This document shows, in pieces, positions 34,293 to 44,452 of a stretch of 64,000 bases of DNA. Position numbers and translations under genes: made by a program. Origin of the DNA: Amycolatopsis rubida (lineage in GTDB: Bacteria > Actinomycetota > Actinomycetes > Mycobacteriales > Pseudonocardiaceae). Below the pieces are notes generated by a model, which was given only the letters and a program-made list of their open reading frames with translations, searched no databases and was not told the origin of the DNA. The stretch lies in NCBI RefSeq assembly GCF_900115345.1, contig NZ_FOWC01000002.1:806001-870000 (forward strand), written 5' to 3'. Each line of letters opens with the position of its first letter. Positions within the stretch are counted from its first letter, which is position 1.

Positions 34293-35311
34293 GGTTTCAC
34301 CGCGACCACAACGGTGTCGTTGCCCTTCGGCAGAGCGGTGGCGGCCCGGAACTCCAGTCCGGCTTCGGCCAGCCACTCGCGCAGCTGCGGCACGGTGTAC
34401 TCGGAACCGCCGTCGGTGATCAGGCCGACGTTGATGCTGCCGATCAGGCTGCGCAGATCCGGGTTCTCGTCGTCGAGGATCTGGTCGTACACCACGACCG
34501 CGCCCCCGCCCGGCACCGCGTCCTTGGCTCGCTTCAGCAGTTCCACCCGGCGTTTCGGGTCCCAGTCGTGCAGCACATGACCGAACACGACCACATCGGT
34601 CTCGGGCAATGGCGTCTCGAAGAAGTCACCCGCGTGGAACGTGACCCGGTCCGCGACACCGAGTTCCGCCATCAGCTCGGCAAAGTGCGGTTCGATCGGC
34701 GGAAGCTCGAACACCCCGCCGTGCAGGTGCGGGTGCGCGAGGCACAACTGTGCCGCGACGTTGCCACGAGCGCCGCCGACGTCGACAAAGCTCTTGTAGG
34801 AAGACCAGTCCACGTGCTCGGCCAGCTGCGGCGCGACCAACGCGTTGTTCGCGTCCATGTGCACCAGGAAAGCCTTGGCGCGCACCGGATCCTCGTACAG
34901 CTTGGCGAACGCGCCGTGCCCGCCGATATCCGCCTTCGGCTCGCCGTCGCGCAGCGCCTCGGACAACTTGCCCCACATCGCGTAATGCCGCTGCGCGGTC
35001 GTGCGGACCCGCGCGCCGAGGTAACCGCCGCCAGGCGCGCCCGGCACCAGCACCTCCGCGGCCGCCAGGGTGTTGCCGAACTTCTCGCCGTCGCGTTCCA
35101 GCAGGCCGAGCGCGGCCAGCGCCTGGACGAAATCGCCGGTGAACCGCTGGTGCAGCCCGAGTTCCTGCCGGATCTCGTCGATCGTCCGCGGCGCGGAAGC
35201 CAGCAGTTCGAACACGCCCAGTTCGACCGCGCTGTGCAGGATCTTCGACTGGGTGAACAACATGTTGAGGCGGGCGATCGCCTGCGCGTCCACGGTGGTG
35301 TGGGCAGTCAT
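34289..35311 (-). CDS. O-methyltransferase of the DnrK fold with canonical His
   Basis: 340 residues. Winged-helix dimerisation part (LFTQSKILHSAVELGVFELL) and a SAM-binding part with motif I SFVDVGGARGNVAAQL. Unlike methyltransferase 1, it keeps the catalytic-base signature VFGHVLHDWDPKRR. A hydroxyl O-methylation of the aromatic product is likely. I used ATG 35311 (MTAHTTVDAQAIARLN); the frame is open to 35356. The 270-bp divergent region to FAD monooxygenase 3 carries the best SARP-box candidate in the cluster. Confidence 0.9.
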   Translation of the reverse strand: MTAHTTVDAQAIARLNMLFTQSKILHSAVELGVFELLASAPRTIDEIRQELGLHQRFTGDFVQALAALGLLERDGEKFGNTLAAAEVLVPGAPGGGYLGARVRTTAQRHYAMWGKLSEALRDGEPKADIGGHGAFAKLYEDPVRAKAFLVHMDANNALVAPQLAEHVDWSSYKSFVDVGGARGNVAAQLCLAHPHLHGGVFELPPIEPHFAELMAELGVADRVTFHAGDFFETPLPETDVVVFGHVLHDWDPKRRVELLKRAKDAVPGGGAVVVYDQILDDENPDLRSLIGSINVGLITDGGSEYTVPQLREWLAEAGLEFRAATALPKGNDTVVVAVKP

Positions 35312-35399
35312 CCCGGGTCGTACCTGCCTTCCGTTCTGGTGGTCCGCGGGCGGCACCGCCGCGGAAATCCTCGTGTGCGGCGATGTTTCCGGCCGGATC

Positions 35400-35428
35400 T
35401 CGAAGGCCCCTCAACACGCTCTCGACCT
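35400..35428. promoter_or_regulatory. Three 11-bp-spaced heptamers: best SARP box candidate
   Basis: TCGAAGG (35400), TCAACAC (35411) and TCGACCT (35422) start exactly 11 bp apart, one helical turn each, the textbook SARP recognition pattern. They lie between divergent methyltransferase 2 and FAD monooxygenase 3. Confidence 0.65.
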
Positions 35429-35581
35429 CCGCCGACGCCCGCCTCGGACCCGCTCGCGCAGCGTCCAGGACCGCTCGGCGAGCGCTGAATCCCCAGCACA
35501 GCGCGTATAGCCGCGAACCCGCGCGGTACTCCAGGCTTGACCGGGCTGACAACAGGGACGGGACATATGGGGAGCACCGGG

Positions 35582-37081
35582 ATGGATGTCGAGTACGACG
35601 TGGTGATCGTGGGCGGCGGCCCGGTCGGGCTGATGCTCGCGAGCGAGCTGGGGCTGCGGCCCGGCCGAGTGCTGGTGCTGGAGCGGCTTCCCGAGCCGAG
35701 CGGGCAGTCCCGCGCGCTCGGCCTGCACTCGCGCACCGTCGAGGTGCTCGACCAGCGCGGCCTGCTGCCCCGCTTCAGCGAGGGCGCGCCGGTCTGGCCG
35801 AAGGGGCACTTCGCCGGCATGCGGCTGCTCGACCTCAGCAAGCTCAACGGACGACACACCTACGCGCTGATGGTCCCGCAGTCGCGCACCGAGGCGATCC
35901 TCGAAGAGCGCGCGCGGGAACTGGACGTCGAGATCCGCCGCGGGCACCGGCTCACCGAACTGGAGAACGGGCCCGACGCGGTGGTCGCCACCGTGACCGG
36001 CCCGGACGGCGAGTACCGGATCCGCTCCCGCTACCTCGTCGGCTGCGACGGCGGCAGCAGCCTGGTCCGCAAACTGGCCGGCATCGACTTCCCCGGCACC
36101 GCCTCCAACATCGACGCGATGCTCGCCGACGTCCACCTCGACCAGGTGCCCGACGGCCCGCACCTGGCTCGCTGCCAGGGCGGCGTGTTCGGCACGGTCC
36201 CGCTCGGCGGCGACCTCTACCGCGTCGTGTCGGTCGAGTTCCGGCCGCCTGCCGCGCACCGCGACGACCCGGTCGAGCTGGAAGAACTCGCCGCCTCGGT
36301 CAAGCGGGTCACCGACCAGGAGCTCCCGATGCGCGACCCGGTGTGGCTGTCACGCTTCGGCGACGCGACCCGGCAGGCCGCGCAGTACCGCAAGGGCCGC
36401 GTGATGCTCGCCGGCGACGCGGCGCACGTGCACTTCCCGGCCGGCGGACAGGGCCTCAACACCGGCATCCAGGACGTGGTGAACCTCGGCTGGAAACTCG
36501 CCGCGGTCGTCAACGGCAGCCCCGACGCCCTGCTCGACACCTACCACGAGGAACGCCATCCGGTCGGCGCGCGCGTCTGCTTCAACACCCAGGCCCAGCT
36601 CGCGCTGATGGACCCGCGCCCGGAGATCGGCCCGCTGCGCGAGCTGTTCGGGACGCTGATGGAATTCGACGAGGTCAACCGCTACCTCGCGGAGATGATC
36701 ACCGCGCTCGACGTGCGCTACCCGACCTTCCCCGCCTCGGACCACCCGCTGGCCGGGACCCGCGTTCCGGAGTGGTCGATCGTCGTGGACGGCACCGCGA
36801 CGACCACGATGAAGCTGCTGCACTCCGGCCGCGGCGTGCTCGTCGACCTCACCGACGGCCCCGCCGTGGCCCGCACCGCCGCGCCGTGGCTCGACCGGCT
36901 CGACCTCGTCTCCGGCACCCCGTGCACCAGCGAGGTCCCCGCCGCGTTCCTGCTCCGCCCGGACGGGCACGTCGCCTGGCTCGCCGCGAGCCCGGACACC
37001 GATCCCGCCGATCTGCGCGAAGCCCTGCGCGCGTGGTTCGGACCAGCACCCGTGCGCTCGCTGCCCGCCGCGGCGAGCTGA
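35582..37081 (+). CDS. FAD-dependent aromatic hydroxylase 3
   Basis: 499 residues from ATG 35582 (GGGGAG seven bases upstream); an ATG at 35567 is a close alternative. FAD motifs: DVVIVGGGPVGLMLASELGL, YLVGCDGGSSLVRKL and LAGDAAHVHFPAGGQGLNTG. The C-terminal thioredoxin-like domain ends in AFLLRPDGHVAWLAASPDTD. It belongs to the same architecture as monooxygenase 2 and ends the cluster on the right. It probably introduces a hydroxyl or quinone oxygen. About 260 bp without a gene separate it from kgd. Confidence 0.92.
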   Translation: MDVEYDVVIVGGGPVGLMLASELGLRPGRVLVLERLPEPSGQSRALGLHSRTVEVLDQRGLLPRFSEGAPVWPKGHFAGMRLLDLSKLNGRHTYALMVPQSRTEAILEERARELDVEIRRGHRLTELENGPDAVVATVTGPDGEYRIRSRYLVGCDGGSSLVRKLAGIDFPGTASNIDAMLADVHLDQVPDGPHLARCQGGVFGTVPLGGDLYRVVSVEFRPPAAHRDDPVELEELAASVKRVTDQELPMRDPVWLSRFGDATRQAAQYRKGRVMLAGDAAHVHFPAGGQGLNTGIQDVVNLGWKLAAVVNGSPDALLDTYHEERHPVGARVCFNTQAQLALMDPRPEIGPLRELFGTLMEFDEVNRYLAEMITALDVRYPTFPASDHPLAGTRVPEWSIVVDGTATTTMKLLHSGRGVLVDLTDGPAVARTAAPWLDRLDLVSGTPCTSEVPAAFLLRPDGHVAWLAASPDTDPADLREALRAWFGPAPVRSLPAAAS

Positions 37082-37342
37082 CCCCGGCCGCGCCGCGGAG
37101 AAAGCTGTGGCTGTGTTGTGGCCGAGGTCACCCCAGAGCGGCCGAGGTGACGGCATTCGGCCCTTGCGACGCGTACGGTGGGCCCTGCTGTCTGTCAGGC
37201 TGGGCCTCTCAACCGATCCAGACAATGACCTGTCTCACGAGCGTCCAGGTGGCGTGTTTCGGGCCACCGGCAGGGGACTAGCCTGGCGGTCAGCAGATGC
37301 TTGTGATATCGGATCGAGAATGGATAGAGGCGAGAGCCAGCC

Positions 37343-40300
37343 GTGGCCAGCAGCAGTCCCGCATCGCAGTTCGGTGCCAATGAGTGGCTCGTCGAAGAAA
37401 TGTACGAGCGGTTTCTCGCGGACCCCCAGTCGGTAGACGCCGCCTGGCACGATTTCTTCGCCGACTACAAGCCCACTCCGGGCGGCAACGGTACGCAGGA
37501 AGGGAACGGGGAAGCCAAGGCCGCCGCGTCCGCCCCCGCGGCCAAGCCCGCCGCGAAGGCCCCGGCAGCACCGGCCGCCAAGGCCGCCGCGGCCCCGGCG
37601 GCCAAGGCTCCGGCCAAGCCCGCCCCGGCCGCGAAGCCCGCGGCTTCCGCGCCCGCCAAGTCCGCTCCGGCGAAGGACGCCGAGCCGGAGTCCAAGCAGC
37701 TGCGCGGCGCCGCGGCGGCGATCGCCAAGAACATGGACGCCTCGCTCACCGTGCCCACCGCGACCAGCGTGCGCGCGGTCCCGGCGAAGCTGATGGCGGA
37801 CAACCGCATCGTCATCAACAACCACCTCAAGCGCACCCGCGGCGGCAAGATCTCCTTCACCCACCTCATCGGCTACGCCATGGTGCGGGCGCTGAAGGAC
37901 TTCCCGAACATGAACCGGCACTACCAGCTGATCGACGGGAAGCCGTTCGCGATCACGCCGGAGCACGTGAACTTCGGGCTTGCCATCGACATGAAGGGCA
38001 AGGACGACTCCCGCACTCTCGTCGTGGCCTCCATCAAGGCCACCGAGAACATGACGTTCATGCAGTTCTGGCAGGCCTACGAGGAGATCGTCAAGAAGGC
38101 CCGCACGAACAAGCTCACCGCGGACGACTTCGCGGGCACCACCATCTCGCTCACCAACCCGGGCGGCATCGGCACGAACCACTCGGTGCCGCGGCTGCAG
38201 GCGGGCCAGGGCGCGATCATCGGCGTCGGCGCGATGCAGTACCCGGCGTCGTTCGAGGGCACCAGCGAGAAGACCCTGGTCGACCTCGCCGTCAGCAAGA
38301 TCATGACGCTGACCTCGACCTATGACCACCGCATCATCCAGGGCGCCGAGTCCGGCGAGTTCCTGAAGCGCATTCACGCACTGCTGCTCGGCGAGGACGG
38401 CTTCTACGACGACGTCTTCACCAGCCTGCGGCTGCCCTACGAGCCGATCCGCTGGGTCGCCGACATCCCGGACGGCCCGGTCGACAAGACCGCGCGCGTG
38501 ATGGAGCTGATCGAGGCGTTCCGGATGCGCGGCCACCTGATGGCCGACACCGACCCGCTGAACTACCGCCAGCGCAGCCACCACGACCTTGACGTGCTCA
38601 GCCACGGCCTGACCCTGTGGGACCTGGACCGCGAGTTCGCGGTCGGCGACTTCTCCAGCCGCGAGCGGATGAAGCTGCGCGACATCCTCGGCGTGCTGCG
38701 CGACTCCTACTGCCGCACGGTCGGCGTGGAGTACACGCACATCCTCGACCCCGAGGAGCGGCGCTGGATCCAGGAGCGCGTCGAGGTCCGGCACAACAAG
38801 CCGGAGCCGTCCGCGCAGAAGTACATCCTGTCGAAGCTCAACGCCGCCGAGGCGTTCGAGACCTTCCTGCAGACCAAGTACGTCGGCCAGCGGCGGTTCT
38901 CGCTGGAAGGCGGCGAGACCCTGGTCCCGCTGCTGGACACGGTGCTCGACAAGGCCGCCGAGGCGGAACTGGACGAGGTCGTCATCGGCATGCCGCACCG
39001 CGGCAGGCTGAACGTGCTGGCGAACATCGTCGGCAAGCCGATCAGCCAGATCTTCCAGGAGTTCGAGGGCAACCTCGACCCGGGCCAGGCGCACGGCTCC
39101 GGCGACGTGAAGTACCACCTCGGGGCCGAGGGCAAGTACTTCCGGATGTTCGGCGACGGGGAGACCCGGGTGTCGCTGGCGTCCAACCCGTCGCACCTGG
39201 AGACCGTCGACCCGGTCCTCGAGGGCATCGTCCGCGCCAAGCAGGACGTCCTCGACAAGGGCGGCGAGGGCTACACCGTGCTGCCGGTCCTGATGCACGG
39301 CGACGCGGCCTTCGCGGGGCAGGGCGTCGTGGCCGAGACCCTGAACCTGGCGCTGCTGCGCGGCTATCGCACCGGCGGCACCGTGCACATCGTCGTCAAC
39401 AACCAGGTCGGCTTCACCACCGCGCCGGAGCACTCGCGCTCCAGCCAGTACGCCACCGACGTCGCGAAGATGATCGGCGCGCCGGTCTTCCACGTGAACG
39501 GCGACGACCCGGAAGCCGCGCACTGGGTCGCGAAGCTGGCGATGGACTACCGCCAGGCGTTCCACAAGGACGTCGTGATCGACCTGATCTGCTACCGCCG
39601 CCGCGGCCACAACGAGGGCGACGACCCCTCCATGACGCAGCCGGCGATGTACGACATCATCGACACGAAGCGTTCGGTCCGGAAGATCTACACCGAATCG
39701 CTGATCGGCCGGGGCGACATCTCCGTCGAAGAGGCCGAGGCCGCGCTGCGCGACTTCTCCAGCCAGCTAGAGCATGTCTTCAACGAGGTGCGCGAACTGG
39801 AGAAGCACCCGGCGAAGGCGAGCCCGTCGGTCGAGGGCGAGCAGCAGATCCCGGCGAAGGTCACCACCGCCGTGTCGCGCGAGGTCGTCGAGCAGATCGG
39901 CGACGCGTTCGTCAACCTGCCCGAGGGCTTCACCCCGCACCCGCGGGTCAAGCCGGTCATGGAGCGCAGGCACAAGATGTCGCGCGAGGGCGGCGTCGAC
40001 TGGGCGTTCGGCGAACTGCTCGCGTTCGGGTCGCTGGCACTGGAAGGCCGTCTCGTGCGGCTGTCCGGCCAGGACTCCCGGCGCGGCACCTTCACCCAGC
40101 GGCACTCGGTGTTCATCGACCGCAAGAACGGCCAGGAGTACTCGCCGCTGCAGCACCTTGCCGAGGGCCAGGGCCGCGTGATGATCTACGACTCGGCGCT
40201 GTCGGAGTACGCGGCCGTCGGCTTCGAGTACGGCTACTCGGTGGCGAACTCCGAGGCGCTGGTGATGTGGGAAGCGCAGTTCGGCGACTTCGTCAACGGC

Positions 40301-41023
40301 GCGCAGACCGTGATCGACGAGTACATCTCCTCCGGCGAGGCCAAGTGGGGCCAGCGCTCGGACGTCGTGCTGCTGCTGCCGCACGGCCACGAGGGCCAGG
40401 GCCCGGACCACACGTCCGGCCGGATCGAGCGGTTCCTGTCGCTGTGCGCGGAAGCGTCGATGACCGTCGCGGTGCCCTCCACCCCGGCGAACTACTTCCA
40501 CCTGCTGCGCCGCCACGCCCTCGACGGCATCCAGCGTCCGCTGATCGTCTTCACCCCGAAGTCGATGCTGCGCAACAAGGCGGCGACGTCGACGGTCGAG
40601 GACTTCACCGGCCAGAGCCGCTTCATGTCGGTGATCGACGACGCCACCCAGGACCCGGCGAAGGTCCGCAAGGTGCTGCTCACCTCGGGCAAGCTCTACT
40701 GGGAGCTGGTGGCCGAGCGCGAGAAGCGCGGTGCGGACGACGTCGCGATCGTGCGGATCGAGCAGTACTACCCGCTGCCGAAGAAGAAGCTGCTGGCGGC
40801 GGTGGAGCGCTACACGAACGCCCAGCAGATCGCCTGGGTCCAGGAAGAGCCGGAAAACCAGGGCGCGTGGCCGTTCTTCGGCCTCAACCTGCCCCGGAAG
40901 TTCCCGGAGTTCTTCGGCGGGCTCGACGTGGTGGCGCGCCGCCCGATGGCCGCCCCGTCGGCCGGTTCGTCGAAGGTGCACGACGTCGAGCAGAAGGCGC
41001 TGATCGCCAAGGCGTTCGACTGA
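37343..41023 (+). CDS. kgd: Multifunctional 2-oxoglutarate decarboxylase/dehydrogenase (KGD, E2-E1 fusion)
   Basis: 1226 residues, standard for the actinobacterial Kgd/OdhA type. An N-terminal segment ([20 protein letters not shown]) is followed by an Ala/Pro/Lys-rich linker at about 50-115. Next is an E2-like succinyltransferase catalytic domain without a lipoyl domain (about 120-360; [17 protein letters not shown]). The thiamine-dependent E1 follows, with [31 protein letters not shown] and [13 protein letters not shown], and a C-terminal transketolase-like part. It oxidises 2-oxoglutarate in the citric-acid cycle with separate E2p and lipoamide dehydrogenase. Housekeeping gene bordering the cluster. 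GTG start; a strong terminator follows. Confidence 0.96.
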   Translation: MASSSPASQFGANEWLVEEMYERFLADPQSVDAAWHDFFADYKPTPGGNGTQEGNGEAKAAASAPAAKPAAKAPAAPAAKAAAAPAAKAPAKPAPAAKPAASAPAKSAPAKDAEPESKQLRGAAAAIAKNMDASLTVPTATSVRAVPAKLMADNRIVINNHLKRTRGGKISFTHLIGYAMVRALKDFPNMNRHYQLIDGKPFAITPEHVNFGLAIDMKGKDDSRTLVVASIKATENMTFMQFWQAYEEIVKKARTNKLTADDFAGTTISLTNPGGIGTNHSVPRLQAGQGAIIGVGAMQYPASFEGTSEKTLVDLAVSKIMTLTSTYDHRIIQGAESGEFLKRIHALLLGEDGFYDDVFTSLRLPYEPIRWVADIPDGPVDKTARVMELIEAFRMRGHLMADTDPLNYRQRSHHDLDVLSHGLTLWDLDREFAVGDFSSRERMKLRDILGVLRDSYCRTVGVEYTHILDPEERRWIQERVEVRHNKPEPSAQKYILSKLNAAEAFETFLQTKYVGQRRFSLEGGETLVPLLDTVLDKAAEAELDEVVIGMPHRGRLNVLANIVGKPISQIFQEFEGNLDPGQAHGSGDVKYHLGAEGKYFRMFGDGETRVSLASNPSHLETVDPVLEGIVRAKQDVLDKGGEGYTVLPVLMHGDAAFAGQGVVAETLNLALLRGYRTGGTVHIVVNNQVGFTTAPEHSRSSQYATDVAKMIGAPVFHVNGDDPEAAHWVAKLAMDYRQAFHKDVVIDLICYRRRGHNEGDDPSMTQPAMYDIIDTKRSVRKIYTESLIGRGDISVEEAEAALRDFSSQLEHVFNEVRELEKHPAKASPSVEGEQQIPAKVTTAVSREVVEQIGDAFVNLPEGFTPHPRVKPVMERRHKMSREGGVDWAFGELLAFGSLALEGRLVRLSGQDSRRGTFTQRHSVFIDRKNGQEYSPLQHLAEGQGRVMIYDSALSEYAAVGFEYGYSVANSEALVMWEAQFGDFVNGAQTVIDEYISSGEAKWGQRSDVVLLLPHGHEGQGPDHTSGRIERFLSLCAEASMTVAVPSTPANYFHLLRRHALDGIQRPLIVFTPKSMLRNKAATSTVEDFTGQSRFMSVIDDATQDPAKVRKVLLTSGKLYWELVAEREKRGADDVAIVRIEQYYPLPKKKLLAAVERYTNAQQIAWVQEEPENQGAWPFFGLNLPRKFPEFFGGLDVVARRPMAAPSAGSSKVHDVEQKALIAKAFD

Positions 41024-41038
41024 TCCTCAGTTACGCGC

Positions 41039-41072
41039 AAGGCCGCCGCGGGATCGTTCCCGCGGCGGCCTT
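41039..41072 (+). terminator. Intrinsic terminator of kgd
   Basis: AAGGCCGCCGCGGGA and TCCCGCGGCGGCCTT pair in a 15-bp stem with a short loop, 16 bases after the kgd stop. Confidence 0.9.
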
Positions 41073-41087
41073 CGCCGTTGTGGGGTG

Positions 41088-41133
41088 GTCGTGAGTGGCG
41101 ATCCCGGTTCTCACCGGGATCGCCACTCACGAC
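41088..41133. repeat. Perfect 20-bp-stem hairpin, copy identical to 44998-45043
   Basis: GTCGTGAGTGGCGATCCCGG, six-base loop TTCTCA, then the exact complement. The 46 bases are identical to the copy 3.9 kb away. The right arm contains the stop codon (TGA) of the leftward nitroreductase gene, so the element is inserted exactly at a gene end. Confidence 0.95.
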
Positions 41134-41594
41134 CCCAGCCCCGCTGCCTCCACCCGGAACACCGCGATCCTCCCCGCAGCCGCAGCGGCCGCCACCCCGT
41201 CCGGCGTCGGCGACTCCGCCAACCCCGTCGTCACGTAACGCCGCCCCACGCTCGGCGGCCCGCCCGCGACCACCTCCCGCAACACCGGCCCCCGCTCCGC
41301 GACCGGCAACTCCACGAACCGCACCCGCCGCTGCCGCCGCCCGCGCGACAGCGTGCCTTCCTTGGCCGCGCGGACGTTCGCCACCCACGCCGCCTTCGGG
41401 AACGCCTGGATCAGGTACTCCCCGCCCTGGACTTTCAATACTGCCAACGGAAACGTCCGCGGCTCGCCGCTGCGCCGTCCGGGGACGGTGAGCAGTTGCA
41501 TCGGCCCGAACGCGAGCCCCGCGCGCTGCAGGGCGGTGATGACCCGGTTGATCGTGTTGACCTTGCGCCGGTATCCGGCGGCCTTCGTGTCCAT
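41127..41594 (-). CDS. Deazaflavin(F420)-dependent nitroreductase-family protein
   Basis: 155 residues of the DDN/DUF385 split-barrel family: NTINRVITALQRAGLAFGPM, then LLTVPGRRSGEPRTFPLAVL and GGEYLIQAFPKAAWVANVRA, all typical of F420H2-dependent reductases in actinobacteria. Such enzymes reduce quinones or nitro compounds. ATG 41594 has GAAGGT just upstream; an upstream in-frame ATG at 41645 lies within the operator-like palindromes. It is divergent from the FAD oxidoreductase/MFS pair. Confidence 0.85.
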   Translation of the reverse strand: MDTKAAGYRRKVNTINRVITALQRAGLAFGPMQLLTVPGRRSGEPRTFPLAVLKVQGGEYLIQAFPKAAWVANVRAAKEGTLSRGRRQRRVRFVELPVAERGPVLREVVAGGPPSVGRRYVTTGLAESPTPDGVAAAAAAGRIAVFRVEAAGLGS

Positions 41595-41616
41595 ACCTTC
41601 GATCGTACGCCAACTT

Positions 41617-41654
41617 GTATGAGTTTCATACTTTCTGGTATTCATATATATACC
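41617..41654. promoter_or_regulatory. Two A/T-rich palindromes between divergent genes (probable operators/promoter)
   Basis: GTATGA-GTT-TCATAC (41617-41631) and GGTAT-N8-ATACC (41637-41654) lie in the only strongly A/T-rich patch of the area, between the nitroreductase and the FAD oxidoreductase. A dimeric repressor (TetR/PadR/MarR type) is a reasonable guess, but no regulator gene is adjacent. Confidence 0.5.
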
Positions 41655-41744
41655 TCGCGGGTATGCCCGGGGTGCCGGAAAGGCAGTGGCGACGTCCCGG
41701 CCGGACCCAGTTCACTGGGTGCCAAACACCCGAGGAGGGCTGGA

Positions 41745-42983
41745 GTGCACTACGACGTCGTCGTAGTCGGAGGCGGTGCTGGGGGTATCGCCTCCGCGAC
41801 CGGGGCGGCGCGGGCCGGGGCGCGGGTGCTGCTGGTCGAGCAGTACCCGTACCTCGGCGGCGCGGCGACGATCAGTTCCGTGCTGACCCTTTGCGGTTTC
41901 TTCGACCAGACCGGGCAGCAGGTCGTCGCGGGCGTCGGCGAGGAGGTGCTGCGGCGGCTGCGCCACCGCGGCGCCTACGAAGAGAAGACGATGGGCTGGA
42001 CCGGCAACAAGATCGTCTTGCTCGACCTGGAAACCACCAAGCTGGTCTACGACGAACTGGCCGCCGACGCCGGCGTGGACGTCCTCCTGCACACCAAACT
42101 CATCGGCGCGCGGCGCACGCACGGCGTCGTCACCGAGGTCGAACTGCACCACCGCGGCGGCCGGGAACGGGTCACCGCCGGTGCGTTCATCGACACCAGC
42201 GGCGACGGCGCACTCCTGGCCGCCGCTGGAGCCGCCGTCCGCCTAGCCCCGGTGCGCGAGCGGCAAACCAGCACGCTCGTCTGCCGATTCTCCGGCGTCC
42301 CCGAGGATGCCGACCTTTCGCGCGAGGGCCTGCGCGCCGCGGTCGCCGCGTACCAACGGGAAACCGGCGTCCAGTTGTCCCGCGATTACGGCATCGCCGT
42401 GCACCTTCCGTTGACCCGCGACGTCATCGCACTCCTGGTGGACGAACAAACCGACGTCCTGGACGCCGTCTCGCTGAGCCGCGACGAGGCCAATGCGCGA
42501 CGCCAGGCATGGCAATACCTGGACGCGTTGCGCAAACACCTTTCCGGCTGGTCGTCGGCGCGCCTAGAGGAAACCGGCCCCCAGCTGGGCATCCGCGAAG
42601 GCCGGCACCTGGCAGGCCGCGAACAACTCACCGGCCGCGACGTCCTGACCGCCCGCAAACGCCCCGGCGCGTCCATCGGCCGCTGCGGCTGGCCGATCGA
42701 AGACCACGCGGGCCCAGGCGTCACCCGCTACGAACCGATCGCCGACCGAGGCTGGTACGACCTCCCCTACGGCGCGATCTGCTCCGCCGACACCGCGAAC
42801 CTCTGGGCAGCCGGCCGGCTGACCAGCTCCGACGACGACGCGTACGCCTCCGTCCGCGTCATGGGCACCGCCTTCGCCACCGGCCACGCCGCGGGAATCG
42901 CCGCCGCCCAGTACGTCGGCGGCCGAGCCCACGACGTTCGCGCGATCCGGGCCGAGTTGCACCGGCAGGGCGCCTTGGCTTGA
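41745..42983 (+). CDS. FAD-dependent oxidoreductase (FAD_oxidored family)
   Basis: 412 residues. N-terminal dinucleotide fold VVVVGGGAGGIASATGAARA with LLVEQYPYLGGAATISSV, the hallmark of the PF12831 family; FIDTSGDGALLAAAGA in the middle; C-terminal GRLTSSDDDAYASVRVMGTA. Biochemistry of the family is largely unknown; members often sit next to transporters for small organic acids. GTG 41745 follows GGAGGG. The MFS transporter starts 59 bp downstream, which suggests uptake and oxidation of one substrate. Confidence 0.85.
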   Translation: MHYDVVVVGGGAGGIASATGAARAGARVLLVEQYPYLGGAATISSVLTLCGFFDQTGQQVVAGVGEEVLRRLRHRGAYEEKTMGWTGNKIVLLDLETTKLVYDELAADAGVDVLLHTKLIGARRTHGVVTEVELHHRGGRERVTAGAFIDTSGDGALLAAAGAAVRLAPVRERQTSTLVCRFSGVPEDADLSREGLRAAVAAYQRETGVQLSRDYGIAVHLPLTRDVIALLVDEQTDVLDAVSLSRDEANARRQAWQYLDALRKHLSGWSSARLEETGPQLGIREGRHLAGREQLTGRDVLTARKRPGASIGRCGWPIEDHAGPGVTRYEPIADRGWYDLPYGAICSADTANLWAAGRLTSSDDDAYASVRVMGTAFATGHAAGIAAAQYVGGRAHDVRAIRAELHRQGALA

Positions 42984-43042
42984 CCCGCCACCGCCGGCGA
43001 CGGGAACCTTCCCTGATCATCCGCCCGGTCGAAGGAGCCCCC

Positions 43043-44242
43043 ATGCCGAGCCGCTATCGCTGGGTCGTCCTGCTGCTCTGCTGGGCAGTGTTCACGATGA
43101 CCTCGGTAGACCGCTCAACCTGGGGCCCCGCGTCGGCGGCGGTCAGCGATTCGCTCGGCGTCCCGCTCGCCGCGCTCGGAATCTTCGCCACCTGCTACTA
43201 CCTCGGCTACGTCGTCTCCAACACCGCGGGCGGCTTCCTCTCCGACTGGCTGGGCAGCCGGGCGGTCCTGGGCATCAGCTCGCTGGTCGCGGGCGCGCTG
43301 ATGGTGGGGTTCGGCTCGACCACCTCGATCGCCTGGGGCCTGGTCCTGCAAGCCTTGCTAGGCCTCTTCGCCGGAGTCGACTTCTCGGCCGGGCTGAAGC
43401 TGATCACCACCTGGTTCCGCCCAGAAGAACACGGTCTCGCGAGCGGCGTCTTCATGACCGCGACGTCACTGGGCACCGTCGTAGCCAACGCCGTCGTGCC
43501 CACGCTCGTGAAAAACAGCGGCTGGCCAGTGTCGTACCACCTTTTCGGCGGAGTCACCGTCGCACTCGGCCTGCTGTGCCTGGCCTTCATCCGCAACGGC
43601 ACCGTCTCCGCTTCCACCCGCCGCGCACTGCCGGATCCCCGCCCGCTCTTCCGCAACCGCGACCTACTGCTGCTGGGTTTGGCCGGTTTCGGCGGCCTGT
43701 GGGGCACCTACGGTTTCGTCACGTGGTCCAACACCCTGATGATCCGCGGCGAACACATCGACCCCGTACGGGCTGGCGTAGTCCTGGTCATCTTCTCCGG
43801 CACCGCGGTCGTGATCAAGCCGTTGATCGGCTGGCTCACCGACAAAGCCGGCCTAGGCAGGCGAATCCCGATCATCGCCGTCCTCATCCTCTTCGGCGGG
43901 GCGCTGCTGGTCTTCGGTTCCCTCAGCAGCTACAGCGCTTTCCTAGTGGTAGCCCCGATTCTCGGCATCGGCGCGTACGCCTACAGCCCGCTGACAGCCG
44001 CCATGATCCCCGCCCTGACCGGTGCCGGGCTAGCCGGTTCCGCCGCTGGCGCGGTGAACGCCTTCTGGCAACTGGGCAGCGTAATCGTGCCCGCCGTCGT
44101 GGGCCCGGTCTTCCACGCGACCGGCTCGTTCTATTCGGCGTTCCTCACCCTGGCCGCCGGACCGCTCGTGGGAGCCCTGGTCCTCCTCTTCATGCGGGAC
44201 GACCGCCCGGCGCGGGTTGCTCCGCAGACAGCGACGGCCTGA
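43043..44242 (+). CDS. MFS transporter (ACS-like anion/organic acid symporter)
   Basis: 399 residues with 12 predicted helices, starting RWVVLLLCWAVFTMTSVDRS. The DRSTWGPA segment after helix 1 resembles the anion:cation symporter group, and SDWLGSRAVLG is the loop 2-3 motif. AAGGAG precedes ATG 43043. Probably co-transcribed with the FAD oxidoreductase; a carboxylate substrate is a guess. Confidence 0.88.
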   Translation: MPSRYRWVVLLLCWAVFTMTSVDRSTWGPASAAVSDSLGVPLAALGIFATCYYLGYVVSNTAGGFLSDWLGSRAVLGISSLVAGALMVGFGSTTSIAWGLVLQALLGLFAGVDFSAGLKLITTWFRPEEHGLASGVFMTATSLGTVVANAVVPTLVKNSGWPVSYHLFGGVTVALGLLCLAFIRNGTVSASTRRALPDPRPLFRNRDLLLLGLAGFGGLWGTYGFVTWSNTLMIRGEHIDPVRAGVVLVIFSGTAVVIKPLIGWLTDKAGLGRRIPIIAVLILFGGALLVFGSLSSYSAFLVVAPILGIGAYAYSPLTAAMIPALTGAGLAGSAAGAVNAFWQLGSVIVPAVVGPVFHATGSFYSAFLTLAAGPLVGALVLLFMRDDRPARVAPQTATA

Positions 44243-44452
44243 TCAGCGCTCGCCGATCCGCAACGACAGCCGGCCACGGTGTCGGTCGGGTCGAGCCGCT
44301 CCTCCATCGACGCCAGCCGAACCCGCCGGCCGCCCCGCAGGTGTTCGCCCGCGCCCCAATCGCCACCGACTCGCTCATCGTCCCCCGGTTCCCCTGACGC
44401 GGCCGGCCAAAATCAATTTCCGCACAGGCCGTCGCTCACGGAAACTGGACGC

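Noticed and set aside
37235..39610. 791-codon frame opposite kgd
   Set aside because: Antisense shadow of the G/C third-position bias in kgd; no domain recognised.
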